A DNA stretch of 64,000 nucleotides from NCBI RefSeq assembly GCF_004151245.1, contig NZ_JUIW01000009.1, forward strand, positions 124,001 to 188,000. The letters are read 5' to 3'. Both the position numbers and the translations under genes were made by a program. The stretch comes from Flavobacterium beibuense. Its GTDB lineage: Bacteria; Bacteroidota; Bacteroidia; Flavobacteriales; Flavobacteriaceae. Positions 1 to 8,542 of this stretch are shown here, piece by piece (the stretch's first letter is position 1; every line of letters starts with the position of its first letter). The notes under the pieces were generated by a model, which searched no databases, was not told the origin of the DNA, and worked only from the letters and a program-made list of their open reading frames with translations.

Positions 1-1485
1 TGCCGGGTTAGGATAAGCTACGATAGTGCCGCTTTGAATAGTATTTTCATTAACTCCCAAAGTTTCAGTCCCCAGCTTTAATAGATAACCATCTAGATAC
101 TGTACTCCATTAGTTGAAGAATTCATTATAAATTCTCCTGGCCCCGGATCAAAATCTGCTCCGGCAGTAAATCGTCCGCCCATAAATATCATATCATCAT
201 AAGGAATAATTTCTGTGATGCTTAATAAACCTCCACTTCCAAATTTATAGGCAGTTTCAAAGACTTTATTGCTATTAAATTTAATAACCAGAGGATATTG
301 TAATGCATAATTATTACTTATCAGAAATTCATCTTCTGGATCAGGGTTTACATCTATTATAACTTCATATTCTAAATAACCCGACAGGTAAAAATTATTT
401 TCCTGGTCAAAACTTATTGTATTAAGTTTTGGTCCGTTCCAGTCAAAATAATAAGGAATTACATCAATAAACTCACCCTCTTGAGATAACCATAGTATAT
501 ACCTGTTATTATACATTTCTGAGGTTAGTATGTGTTCATTTTCTCCAGGATCTACATCAAAACTTCCTGCTTCAAAATTTCCTAAAATAGCAATGTCCCC
601 ATTTGAAGTTATTGAGAAATCACTGGCATATTGTTTTTCAAATTCTTTTTGCCATAAAACCTCTCCGTTTTCCGTATTTATATTATATAGGGTTTGTAAA
701 GGATCCCATCCGGTTTGGTTTTCATTTTGTACATATCTGTTAACCAGAAAATTTAAATTTCCATCGGGTCTCAATATTACCTTTCTTAATATTGAACCAT
801 TTTCCTGGTCATCGGTAAAAGGTTTAGCCCATGTGATTTCCCCCTGAGAATCTATTTTGATAATAAAAGATCCATGACCAGGATAAGAGAGATCGAATTC
901 AGGCTGGTTATTGTCTAAATGAATGGTGTTATAAAAATTTCCACATATATAAGCATTACCAAGGTCATCTATATCAATGCTAAGCGCTCCTAAACCAGAA
1001 GTGTTTTCTTCGTTTAGGTCATAAAGTTTTTTTATATATAGCAGGTTTCCGTCAGTATCATGTTTATGAATAATTTGTTTGTAAAGTGGATATTCACGTA
1101 CTGCAATAATAGTGTATATATTTCCGTCGGGACCTACTTTTATTTTTCGAGCCTGATTGGAGTTGGAATAAACGTCGGCAAGTCCTTTTCCCCAAACAAA
1201 ATTTCCATCGCTGTCGAGTTTAATTAAAAAAAGATCAGTATCATAATTATTAGTAAATGATGAAGAGTGGGTAAGGTTGTAAACCTCGGTACCGGGATCC
1301 AAATCTGTAGTTTGGTTTTTTGTTTCGCCTAAAAGGTAAATATTTCCTTCGGTATCAACGTCTATTGATTGCACGGTTTGCAAATAATCGCCACCTATTT
1401 GTTTAGCCCATTGAAATTGCTGTGCAGGTAATGAATTTGAAAAAAGGAAAAAAATAAAGATGTAAAGTATGTAAGTTTTTTTCAT
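1..1485 (-). CDS. T9SS-secreted beta-propeller-like protein, C-terminus cut by window edge
   Basis: The frame opens at the ATG at 1483-1485 and stays open to the left edge (495 codons), so the gene is partial. It starts with a signal peptide (MKKTYILYIFIFFLFSNSLP, then AQQ). The body repeats segments of the type 'DTEGNIYLLGE', 'DPDGNIYTI', 'DDLGNAYICGNF' and 'VDPGENEHIL', as in SBBP/NHL-like propeller proteins. The last visible residues are GVNEN...VAYPNPA, which is how a T9SS type A sorting domain (Por_Secre_tail) begins, so about 60-70 residues are probably missing. The protein is predicted to cross the outer membrane by T9SS and be attached to or released from the surface. Its substrate is unknown. 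The missing stop codon means simple ORF callers overlook it. Confidence 0.85.
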   Translation of the reverse strand, partial: MKKTYILYIFIFFLFSNSLPAQQFQWAKQIGGDYLQTVQSIDVDTEGNIYLLGETKNQTTDLDPGTEVYNLTHSSSFTNNYDTDLFLIKLDSDGNFVWGKGLADVYSNSNQARKIKVGPDGNIYTIIAVREYPLYKQIIHKHDTDGNLLYIKKLYDLNEENTSGLGALSIDIDDLGNAYICGNFYNTIHLDNNQPEFDLSYPGHGSFIIKIDSQGEITWAKPFTDDQENGSILRKVILRPDGNLNFLVNRYVQNENQTGWDPLQTLYNINTENGEVLWQKEFEKQYASDFSITSNGDIAILGNFEAGSFDVDPGENEHILTSEMYNNRYILWLSQEGEFIDVIPYYFDWNGPKLNTISFDQENNFYLSGYLEYEVIIDVNPDPEDEFLISNNYALQYPLVIKFNSNKVFETAYKFGSGGLLSITEIIPYDDMIFMGGRFTAGADFDPGPGEFIMNSSTNGVQYLDGYLLKLGTETLGVNENTIQSGTIVAYPNPA

Positions 1486-1548
1486 TGATGTAAAAATTAG
1501 CTCAAATATACTAAAAGCTTTATAAGTGAAAATACCAAAAATATCAAC

Positions 1549-1556
1549 TATTTTTG
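1549..1556 (+). promoter_or_regulatory. Candidate -7 box TATTTTTG for the radical SAM gene
   Basis: TATTTTTG matches the Bacteroidota -7 consensus TAnnTTTG and lies 20 bases before the TTG start at 1577. No clear -33 TTTG is seen at the usual distance. Confidence 0.45.
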
Positions 1557-1576
1557 CAGGCTAAACCATTACTGTT

Positions 1577-3778
1577 TTGAGTGCTAAAGTATTTTTAATA
1601 ACGCCACCTTTTACCCAGTTAAATACGCCTTATCCTGCAACGGCATATCTTAAGGGATTCCTTAATACTAAGGATATACCCTGTTTTCAGGCCGATTTGG
1701 GTATAGAGGTGATTTTAAAGCTTTTCTCAAAACAGGGGCTTACCGATTTGTTTAACCGCATAGAACAAAATACTGAAATCCTAACTCCAAACTCACAACG
1801 TATTATAGCGCTTAAGGATGAATACCTTAAAACCATAGATGCCGTAATGCTGTTTTTGCAGGGTAAGAACCCTACGCTGTCACACCTGATATGCCAGGAA
1901 GATTTTTTACCCGAGGCATCACGTTTTGCACAGCTTGAAGAACTGGACTGGGCATTTGGCAGTATGGGTACGCAGGATAAAGCGAAGCATTTGGCCACGC
2001 TATATCTTGAAGATATATCCGACCTTATTGTAGACTGCATCGACCCGCATTTTGGGTTTAGCCGTTATGCGGAGAGGTTAGGGCGCTCTGCAAATTCGTT
2101 TGATGAGTTGTATGAAAGCCTGCAACAGCCCTATACTTATATTGATGAACTGCTGATTGATATACTGCATGAAAGGATGAGGGACGTAAACCCGATGCTT
2201 GTTGGTTTTTCGGTGCCGTTCCCGGGGAATTTATATGCAGCTTTCAGGAGTGCGCAGTACATTAAAAAGATATTTCCTCATGTAAAAATCAGTATGGGAG
2301 GCGGTTTCCCTAATACCGAATTGCGCTCTCTTTCGGATGGACGTGTAATGGAGTTTTTTGATTTTATTACGCTGGATGACGGGGAAGCTCCGGTAGAATG
2401 CCTTGTGGAACATCTTGAAGGTAAAAGAAGCCTGAACGAACTTAAGCGCACTTTTACATTGGTAGACGGAAAGGTAACTTATATTGATAATTCGGCCTGC
2501 AGGGATTATAAACAGAGTGAAGTAGGTACTCCTGACTATTCTGATCTATTGCTTGACGACTATATTTCGGTTATTGAGATTGTAAACCCTATGCACCGTA
2601 TGTGGAGTGATGGCAGGTGGAATAAGCTAACCATGGCTCACGGCTGTTATTGGGGTAAATGTACGTTTTGTGATATATCATTAGATTATATAAAGATATA
2701 TGAGCCTGTTGCCGCAAAGCTTTTGGTAGACCGAATGGAAGAACTTGTGGCTCAAACTGGGCAAAACGGTTTCCATTTTGTTGATGAGGCAGCACCTCCC
2801 GCCTTAATGCGGGAAGTAGCTTTAGAGATTATCCGAAGAAAACTGGCAGTAACCTGGTGGACTAACATCCGTTTTGAAAAGAGCTTTACTGCAGATTTAT
2901 GCCGATTACTAAAAGCATCCGGTTGTATAGCAGTTTCAGGAGGACTTGAGGTAGCTTCGGACAGATTGTTGGAGCTTATACAAAAAGGTGTAACGGTGGC
3001 CCAGGTGGCTAGGGTAACCCGCAATTTTACCGAAGCCGGCATTATGGTGCATGCTTACCTTATGTATGGTTTCCCTACACAAACAGCACAGGAAACTGTA
3101 GATTCGCTTGAGATGGTGAGGCAAATGTTTGAACTGGGAATACTACAGTCGGGATTTTGGCACCAGTTTGCTATGACTGCCCATAGCCCTGTTGGTATGT
3201 ATCCTGAAAAGTTTGGTGTATTAAAGGAAACCGAAGCGATAGGGGCTTTTGCCAATAACGATATTGTACACATAGATAAAACAGGAACTAACCACGATAA
3301 ATTTAGTTACGGACTTAAGAAGTCGCTCTTTAACTACATGCACGGTATTTGCTTTGATTATCCGTTACAGGATTGGTTTGAGTTTAAGGTACCGCGTACT
3401 AAAGTGCAGCACGATTATATTTATAATGTACTGCATGAGGATGATAGTTTTACGGTTAAGCCTACCGCAAAAGTGGTGTGGATAGGAGGGAAGCCAGCGG
3501 TATCCTACTTTACAAAAAACAAAAAAGGCCGCACTTTTGAGTTAGCCGCATTTACTTTTCACGATAAAAAGGAGAGTTATACCATTCAGGTTAATAAGGA
3601 ACAGGGCGAATGGTTGGTAGCATTACTACATCAAATTGCAGTAACTCCGGATAATAAGGTAACAGGATTCCAGCAGGTAAAGCAAAGCTACGAAGATGTA
3701 GGGCTGGAAGATTTTGAACTGTTTTGGTATAGTAAACCCGTAAACACTTTACGCGAATACGGGTTGCTTATATTGTAA
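1577..3778 (+). CDS. B12-binding-type radical SAM protein
   Basis: This 733-residue protein has the layout of cobalamin-type radical SAM enzymes. The N-terminal half resembles a B12-binding fold (VFLITPPFTQLNTPYPA at the start, VGFSVPFPGNLY and ISMGGGFPN near residues 215-250). The radical SAM half follows, with the cluster motif C357-YWGK-C362-TF-C365. The spacing is CX4CX2C rather than the usual CX3CX2C. The start is TTG at 1577, because an in-frame stop lies at 1562 and the next methionine is about 90 residues in. It sits alone, convergent with the next gene with a six-base gap. No biosynthetic neighbours indicate a substrate; methyl transfer or another B12-dependent radical reaction is inference. 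Confidence 0.8.
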   Translation: MSAKVFLITPPFTQLNTPYPATAYLKGFLNTKDIPCFQADLGIEVILKLFSKQGLTDLFNRIEQNTEILTPNSQRIIALKDEYLKTIDAVMLFLQGKNPTLSHLICQEDFLPEASRFAQLEELDWAFGSMGTQDKAKHLATLYLEDISDLIVDCIDPHFGFSRYAERLGRSANSFDELYESLQQPYTYIDELLIDILHERMRDVNPMLVGFSVPFPGNLYAAFRSAQYIKKIFPHVKISMGGGFPNTELRSLSDGRVMEFFDFITLDDGEAPVECLVEHLEGKRSLNELKRTFTLVDGKVTYIDNSACRDYKQSEVGTPDYSDLLLDDYISVIEIVNPMHRMWSDGRWNKLTMAHGCYWGKCTFCDISLDYIKIYEPVAAKLLVDRMEELVAQTGQNGFHFVDEAAPPALMREVALEIIRRKLAVTWWTNIRFEKSFTADLCRLLKASGCIAVSGGLEVASDRLLELIQKGVTVAQVARVTRNFTEAGIMVHAYLMYGFPTQTAQETVDSLEMVRQMFELGILQSGFWHQFAMTAHSPVGMYPEKFGVLKETEAIGAFANNDIVHIDKTGTNHDKFSYGLKKSLFNYMHGICFDYPLQDWFEFKVPRTKVQHDYIYNVLHEDDSFTVKPTAKVVWIGGKPAVSYFTKNKKGRTFELAAFTFHDKKESYTIQVNKEQGEWLVALLHQIAVTPDNKVTGFQQVKQSYEDVGLEDFELFWYSKPVNTLREYGLLIL

Positions 3779-3784
3779 CTGTAA

Positions 3785-4231
3785 TTACTTTTGTTTGTTT
3801 CTGTCGTCGATAATCTTCTGATATGATTTTTTCTGATCTTCAGATAATAACGGAAGGATTTTTTTATCAATCTCTTCACTTATCGCATTAAATTTATCTC
3901 TTAACACCTGGCGTGTATCACTTTCGTTGTTAGACAGCTCAAGTATCTGGTCTTTGTGGTCATCATAAATTACCTTAACAGCGGCTTTTTGAAAATCATC
4001 CAGCTTAAGTTCTTTGGCAAGATATTCAGACATTACTTCCGAAAGGTCTTTAGGCTTTTCATCCTCTTTCTTTTTAATCGCTTTTCTGCTTCTTTGAGTA
4101 TCTATTCTTCGGTCAACACCGGGTCTGTAACCTGAATTGTAATAAGGGTCGTAACCGTAGCCGTACTGAGCCATGGCTTCGTGTCCTGTAAAAAGAAGAA
4201 AGGCAATAGCCAAAATTTTAAAATATTTCAT
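3785..4231 (-). CDS. Small secreted protein, Spy/LTXXQ-like helical
   Basis: 148 residues with a clear signal peptide (MKYFKILAIAFLLFTG...AMAQ). A Tyr/Gly-rich stretch (YGYGYDPYYNSGYRPG) follows, then a charged helical region with 'LAKELKLDDFQKAAVKVIYD' and 'LPLLSEDQKKSYQKI'. The 'L..DQ...' pattern recalls periplasmic LTXXQ/Spy-type proteins, which are small helical chaperones, but the match is weak. It lies downstream of rimO in the same orientation, separated by a strong terminator, so it is probably transcribed alone. Function unknown. Confidence 0.75.
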   Translation of the reverse strand: MKYFKILAIAFLLFTGHEAMAQYGYGYDPYYNSGYRPGVDRRIDTQRSRKAIKKKEDEKPKDLSEVMSEYLAKELKLDDFQKAAVKVIYDDHKDQILELSNNESDTRQVLRDKFNAISEEIDKKILPLLSEDQKKSYQKIIDDRNKQK

Positions 4232-4278
4232 GATGCAATACTTTATAATAAGGTCAAACTTAATGATTTTTTAAACAA

Positions 4279-4308
4279 AAAAGCTAAAGTTCATCAACTT
4301 TAGCTTTT
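4279..4308 (-). terminator. Rho-independent terminator after rimO
   Basis: A perfect 13-bp stem (4279-4291 with 4296-4308, arms AAAAGCTAAAGTT/AACTTTAGCTTTT) has a CATC loop. It lies just past the rimO stop codon, and a T-rich tract follows on the minus strand. Confidence 0.85.
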
Positions 4309-4313
4309 AGGTA

Positions 4314-5642
4314 TTATTCTGTAGCCATGTTTGCCGGTACACCATAAAGGTCAAACTCGGTGGCATCGGTAATCTTAATATCTGTAAACTCTCCTGTTTT
4401 AAGGTAAGTTAGAGAAGCATCAATAAGTACTTCATTATCCACATCCGGGCTGTCGAACTCAGTTCTTGCCACAAAGTGGTTTCCTTCTTTACGATCGATG
4501 ATACAACGGTAAACCTGCCCAATTTTTTCCTGGTTAAGTTCCCATGAAATTTGCGACTGTATTTCCATTATTTCGTTAGCGCGTTGTTGTTTTACTTCAG
4601 CAGGCACGTCATCTTCAAGAAGGTAAGCATGAGTATTCTCTTCGTGTGAGTATGTAAAGCATCCAAGACGCTCAAAACGCATTTCCTCAACCCAGTTTTT
4701 AAGTATCTGGAAATCCTCTTCAGTCTCTCCCGGATAACCTACAATAAGGGTAGTTCTTATAGCCATTCCCGGTACCGTTTCCCTAAACTCTTTTAATAGT
4801 CTGGTTGTTTTTTCATAAGTGGTACCGCGACGCATAGACTTAAGTACGTTATCACTGATGTGTTGTAACGGAATATCTATGTAGTTACATATTTTAGGCT
4901 CACGCTTCATCAGTTCAAGCACGTCCATCGGGAATCCTGTAGGGAAAGCATAGTGTAACCTGATCCACTCAATACCTTCAACTTTTACAAGGTTTTCAAG
5001 TAGCTCGGCAAGGTTACGTTTTTTATAAAGGTCAAGACCGTAGTATGTAAGGTCCTGAGCGATAAGTATAAGTTCCTTAACTCCGTTTCTTGCAAGGCCT
5101 TCAGCTTCCTTAACCAGTTTTTCTATTGGTTGGGAAACGTGTTTCCCTCTCATTAACGGGATTGCACAAAAACTGCACGGACGGTCGCATCCTTCAGCAA
5201 TTTTAAGGTAAGCGTAGTTTTTAGGGGTGGTAGTTAAACGCTCTCCTAAAAGCTCATGCTTATAGTCGGCTCCAAGGGCTTTTAAAAGTAACGGAAGCTC
5301 TGTCGTGCCAAAATACTGGTCTACATTAGGTATTTCCTTAACCAAATCCGGTTTGTATCGTTCAGAAAGGCATCCGGTAACAAATACTTTATCTACCAGT
5401 CCCTGTTCTTTCTTGTCAACATAATTAAGGATCATGTTAACCGATTCTTCCTTTGCATTATCAATAAAACCACAAGTGTTTATAACAATAATATTTCCTT
5501 CCTCATGTGCAGGCGCTTCATGGGTAACGTCTTTACCGCTTGCTTTAAGCTGGCCCATAAGCACTTCGCTATCATAAACATTTTTAGAACACCCAAGTGT
5601 TACTACGTTGATTTTATTTTTCTTTAACGATTTGGTTCTCAT
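4314..5642 (-). CDS. rimO: Ribosomal protein S12 methylthiotransferase RimO
   Basis: This radical SAM methylthiotransferase adds a methylthio group to an aspartate of ribosomal protein S12. The N-terminal UPF0004 domain carries the expected cysteines C18 (TLGCSKN), C57 (INTCGF) and C91 (TGCLSER). The radical SAM motif is C152-DRP-C156-SF-C159. The C-terminal part (about residues 375-440) is the TRAM domain. The length of 442 residues is usual for the family. 'CSKN' and the 'GCDRPCSFCAIP' context favour RimO over MiaB. It has its own TAATTTTG promoter box at 5662-5669 and a strong terminator. Confidence 0.95.
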   Translation of the reverse strand: MRTKSLKKNKINVVTLGCSKNVYDSEVLMGQLKASGKDVTHEAPAHEEGNIIVINTCGFIDNAKEESVNMILNYVDKKEQGLVDKVFVTGCLSERYKPDLVKEIPNVDQYFGTTELPLLLKALGADYKHELLGERLTTTPKNYAYLKIAEGCDRPCSFCAIPLMRGKHVSQPIEKLVKEAEGLARNGVKELILIAQDLTYYGLDLYKKRNLAELLENLVKVEGIEWIRLHYAFPTGFPMDVLELMKREPKICNYIDIPLQHISDNVLKSMRRGTTYEKTTRLLKEFRETVPGMAIRTTLIVGYPGETEEDFQILKNWVEEMRFERLGCFTYSHEENTHAYLLEDDVPAEVKQQRANEIMEIQSQISWELNQEKIGQVYRCIIDRKEGNHFVARTEFDSPDVDNEVLIDASLTYLKTGEFTDIKITDATEFDLYGVPANMATE

Positions 5643-5661
5643 GTACTTGAAAATTGGAGTG

Positions 5662-5669
5662 CAAAATTA
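5662..5669 (-). promoter_or_regulatory. -7 box TAATTTTG of rimO
   Basis: On the minus strand the sequence reads TAATTTTG, matching TAnnTTTG, 20 bases before the rimO ATG. Confidence 0.6.
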
Positions 5670-5731
5670 CGCTTTTTATTGATAAACAGGAGTATATAGC
5701 GTTAAAATTTATGTGGAAAGGGCTATAAAAT

Positions 5732-5766
5732 AAAAACCGCCTCTCTTTTGTAAGGGCGGTTTTTTT
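5732..5766. terminator. Hairpin terminator between the OmpP1-like gene and rimO
   Basis: The arms AAAAACCGCC and GGCGGTTTTTT enclose a loop of about 13 bases, with T-runs on both strands. It lies 25 bases past the end of the leftward porin gene. Confidence 0.85.
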
Positions 5767-5790
5767 AAAGTAACTATGTAAGATGAAAAT

Positions 5791-7287
5791 TTACAAATCC
5801 ATAGAATATGAAACAGTAACATTATTGTTGCAGCTGTTTATTCTTGCAGAATCGGTTAATGCTGCGGTTAATAAAGGCGCAGCCGATTTTCTGTTAAAGT
5901 AAGAGTAGGTCAGGTCTAATCTGGAGCCTCGGAAGTTAAAACCTAAACCTCCGGAATATCCGGTAAGGTCGCCCATTGTATAACCATTTTTATAAGGACT
6001 TTGCTCAAAGCGGTAACCACCTCTAATACTTACACTTTTAATACGGTATTCAATACCAGCACGGAATTCACTTGCTAAATCCAGAGTGCTTCCAAGCTGG
6101 TCGTTAATCATGTCGTAACCCCTGCTTGTAAACTTGGTATTGCTATAGTCTTTAAGTGAGTAATCGATACTTATAAGTCCCGACTGCCCAAAAATATAAG
6201 CTAAGCTTCCGGTATATTTACCAGGTGTTTTAAGTCCGTAATCATCCATAATAAATGTCATTCCCGGATCGGTAACAACGCGGCTGCCATCATTTTGAAC
6301 AATTATATTTTGTGTAATTTCGTCCTGAAGTCTGTACCATGTTGGAGACTCATAGGCAAGTCCTAAACGGAAAGCTTCGGTAACTTTGGCAATAGCGCCC
6401 AAGTTAAAAGAGAAACCTCCGCCGTATGTATATCTTTCGTTATTAAAACGGACAGCAGCTAAGCCTGTAGTTGGGCTCTGATAATCTTCATACACACTAT
6501 AAGTCTTGATGTAATCGGTAAAATGTGCATTTAGGTTAGCTCCAAGATACAGCCAGTTAGAAAATTGTCCTGCAAAGTTAATGGCTACTTTGCCATTATA
6601 TCCTCTTGTAGAAACACTGTTCTCATTATAGTAAGGTCCTGCCGGAACATTGCTGGAATAAGTAGTGTTATCCGGAGTATTTACATCGGGGTTAAACATG
6701 TACCCGTTATATCCTAAGTAAGCCTGCTGGTCTATAAAGTTCAGGTCTTCATAGTAAGCGTTATTAAGTGCGCTTAGCGGAATTCCTCCTTCATTGCCAA
6801 TGCCGTTAGCGTATCGCAGGAAATACCTGTCTATAGAGTTGTTTTGGTTGTAACCTGCAGAGAAAATACTGTTGTCAAAATTATCGGTATTTTCATAGTT
6901 AAATGCTATAGCAAATTTTTTAAGAGTAGCATTTTCGTTAGAGTTATTAAAAACAAAAACAGCACCAAGTTGGTTTAATTCCAGTGAGCTGTCGTTCTTT
7001 TTTGTGTTTGTACCAAAGTAATTGGATTCGTTAGAAATATTAAAATTGGTTAACGAAACCGTACCTGTGTTGTAATTGAAAACTGCCGAACCTGCCGGAT
7101 TTACATTAATGGCAGAAAGATCGCCACCCAGTGCTCCAAAAGCACCGCTTAACGCGCGGAAACGTGCAGTACCTGTAAGGTTACCTGTTGCATATCTTAC
7201 AGCATCTTCAGGGGTATTGAGATCCTGCTGAGCATGTAAAGCTGCTGCAGTTAATGAAAAAGCAGCAAGGAATAGATATTTTTTCAT
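5791..7287 (-). CDS. OmpP1/FadL/TodX-family outer membrane protein
   Basis: The preferred start is the ATG at 7285-7287, which gives MKKYLFLAAFSLTAAALHAQ, a clear signal peptide. The frame stays open 13 residues further up, but those residues would precede the signal sequence. After the signal comes the 'EDAVRYATGNLTGTARFRALSGAFGALGGDLSAINVNPAGSAVF' type N-terminus, typical of FadL-like transporters that plug the barrel. Alternating beta strands follow to the C-terminus (VTVSYSMDL). About 498 residues. It probably moves a hydrophobic compound across the outer membrane; the ligand is unknown. It is commonly annotated as a hemin or aromatic transporter in flavobacteria, which the sequence does not prove. 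Confidence 0.85.
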   Translation of the reverse strand: MKKYLFLAAFSLTAAALHAQQDLNTPEDAVRYATGNLTGTARFRALSGAFGALGGDLSAINVNPAGSAVFNYNTGTVSLTNFNISNESNYFGTNTKKNDSSLELNQLGAVFVFNNSNENATLKKFAIAFNYENTDNFDNSIFSAGYNQNNSIDRYFLRYANGIGNEGGIPLSALNNAYYEDLNFIDQQAYLGYNGYMFNPDVNTPDNTTYSSNVPAGPYYNENSVSTRGYNGKVAINFAGQFSNWLYLGANLNAHFTDYIKTYSVYEDYQSPTTGLAAVRFNNERYTYGGGFSFNLGAIAKVTEAFRLGLAYESPTWYRLQDEITQNIIVQNDGSRVVTDPGMTFIMDDYGLKTPGKYTGSLAYIFGQSGLISIDYSLKDYSNTKFTSRGYDMINDQLGSTLDLASEFRAGIEYRIKSVSIRGGYRFEQSPYKNGYTMGDLTGYSGGLGFNFRGSRLDLTYSYFNRKSAAPLLTAALTDSARINSCNNNVTVSYSMDL

Positions 7288-7353
7288 AGTCAATTGATTT
7301 TGAAAAGCTCCATACTGTTTTGTCAAATAGCATGGAGCCGTATTATTGGTTAA

Positions 7354-8439
7354 TTATCCTCTTCTTCCGCCGCCACCGCCGCCGGATCTTCCACCGCCAC
7401 CACCACCGGATCTACCGCCGCCAAATCCGCCGCCTGAGCTTCTGGATGGAGAAGGGCTGTATGACCTGCTTGGTGATGAGCTACTTCTTGAAGGAGTATA
7501 ATTATTATTGCTTCTTGTATTGCTTGAAGGAGTATATTCTCTGTTACTGCTGCTTCTGGTAGCTCTTGATGAGTTAGAGTAAGAACTTCTGTCGCTGGTG
7601 TTGTTGCCTCTTGATCTTACTGTAGAACTGTTTCTTGACATAGAAGATCTGTTAGGGGTATATGAAGAATTTCTTCCGGCTACATTGCTTCGTCCTGTTT
7701 GATAGCCTCTGCCGGCAACATTGCTTCTTCCTCCTACACCGTTTCTGTTTCCTCCATAAGCAACATTAGATCTTCCTGCGCTGTATGGGTAACGTCCGTT
7801 GTAGTCATTGTAGTAGTAAGCATGTCCATAAGGGTAATAGCCCCAGTTTCCGTAGTAGCCACCCCAACCATAGTATGGGTAACCCCATCCGCCATAGCCA
7901 TAGCCCCATCCGATGCCAACATTCCATCCGCCCCATGAGTTCCATCCAAGGCCCCAGCCCCAACCGCCTCCATAGTAGGGATAGCCCCAACCGCCATAGC
8001 CCCAGCCATAGTAAGGGTAACCCCAACCACCATAGCCATAGCCGTCATAAACATTTACGGTTATGTTGTCTGGATTTTCACCCCAACCCGGGTAAGAGTT
8101 AGTTGTATATGCGTTGTTGTAATTGGTAACACTAACAACAGAGTCGTTTTGTGTAGTTGCATCATCATCATATACAGGGTATTCGTTCTTTAAAGATTCA
8201 AAGTAACCTTTATAGTTTGTGTTTTGTCCTGAAACATTTCCGTCTCTGTACTGTTGTACGTTTCCGTCATTATAAGTATAAACAGGATTGTTGTTGCTGT
8301 CACGGGGAACTGAACCATAAATACCGTCATTATAAGAAGAGGTGTTTTGGTAAGAACCGCACGAGACTACGGTAAGGGTCAAAAACCCTAACAAGGTATG
8401 CAGGGAGATTGTACGTAGTGTGAAGTAGTTAGTTTTCAT
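7354..8439 (-). CDS. Low-complexity Gly/Tyr/Trp-rich lipoprotein
   Basis: 361 residues. The lipobox is in the N-terminal hydrophobic segment (LTLTVVSCGS), so it is a predicted lipoprotein. Residues about 130-215 are built of repeats such as YGGWGYPYYGWG and GWGLGWNSWGGW, with almost no charge. Residues about 215-340 are Ser/Arg/Asn-rich (GRSNVAGRG, SRSSSSPSRS). The tail is GGGRSGGGGGGRRG. No catalytic domain is visible. Several long open frames on both strands across 7700-8100 are artefacts of this repeat composition. A basic, aromatic and glycine-rich surface lipoprotein could bind polyanions or self-associate, but that is inference. Confidence 0.8.
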   Translation of the reverse strand: MKTNYFTLRTISLHTLLGFLTLTVVSCGSYQNTSSYNDGIYGSVPRDSNNNPVYTYNDGNVQQYRDGNVSGQNTNYKGYFESLKNEYPVYDDDATTQNDSVVSVTNYNNAYTTNSYPGWGENPDNITVNVYDGYGYGGWGYPYYGWGYGGWGYPYYGGGWGWGLGWNSWGGWNVGIGWGYGYGGWGYPYYGWGGYYGNWGYYPYGHAYYYNDYNGRYPYSAGRSNVAYGGNRNGVGGRSNVAGRGYQTGRSNVAGRNSSYTPNRSSMSRNSSTVRSRGNNTSDRSSYSNSSRATRSSSNREYTPSSNTRSNNNYTPSRSSSSPSRSYSPSPSRSSGGGFGGGRSGGGGGGRSGGGGGGRRG

Positions 8440-8457
8440 AACGCTGCATTTTTTTTA

Positions 8458-8487
8458 TTGTTGGACTAACAAAAATAGTTAGTTTTG
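8458..8487 (+). promoter_or_regulatory. Promoter of proS
   Basis: TTG at 8458-8460, a spacer of 19 bases and TAGTTTTG at 8480-8487 match the Bacteroidota -33/-7 promoter arrangement. Confidence 0.6.
8470..8477 (-). promoter_or_regulatory. -7 box TATTTTTG of the Gly/Tyr/Trp-rich lipoprotein gene
   Basis: The minus strand reads TATTTTTG 31 bases before the lipoprotein ATG. It lies inside the spacer of the divergent proS promoter. Confidence 0.5.
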
Positions 8488-8542
8488 CCAAACAGTTAGT
8501 AATATATTTTAAGAAAACAATATTTGTGCCAATTTAATTGAA

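Noticed and set aside
530..847. Plus-strand open frame of 105 codons
   Set aside because: It lies opposite the partial T9SS cargo gene, whose signal peptide and beta repeats are clear.
7699..8102. Open frames of 73-106 codons on both strands inside the Gly/Tyr/Trp-rich gene
   Set aside because: They are produced by the GGN/TAY/TGG codon repeats of the real gene; no start context, signal or known motif supports them.
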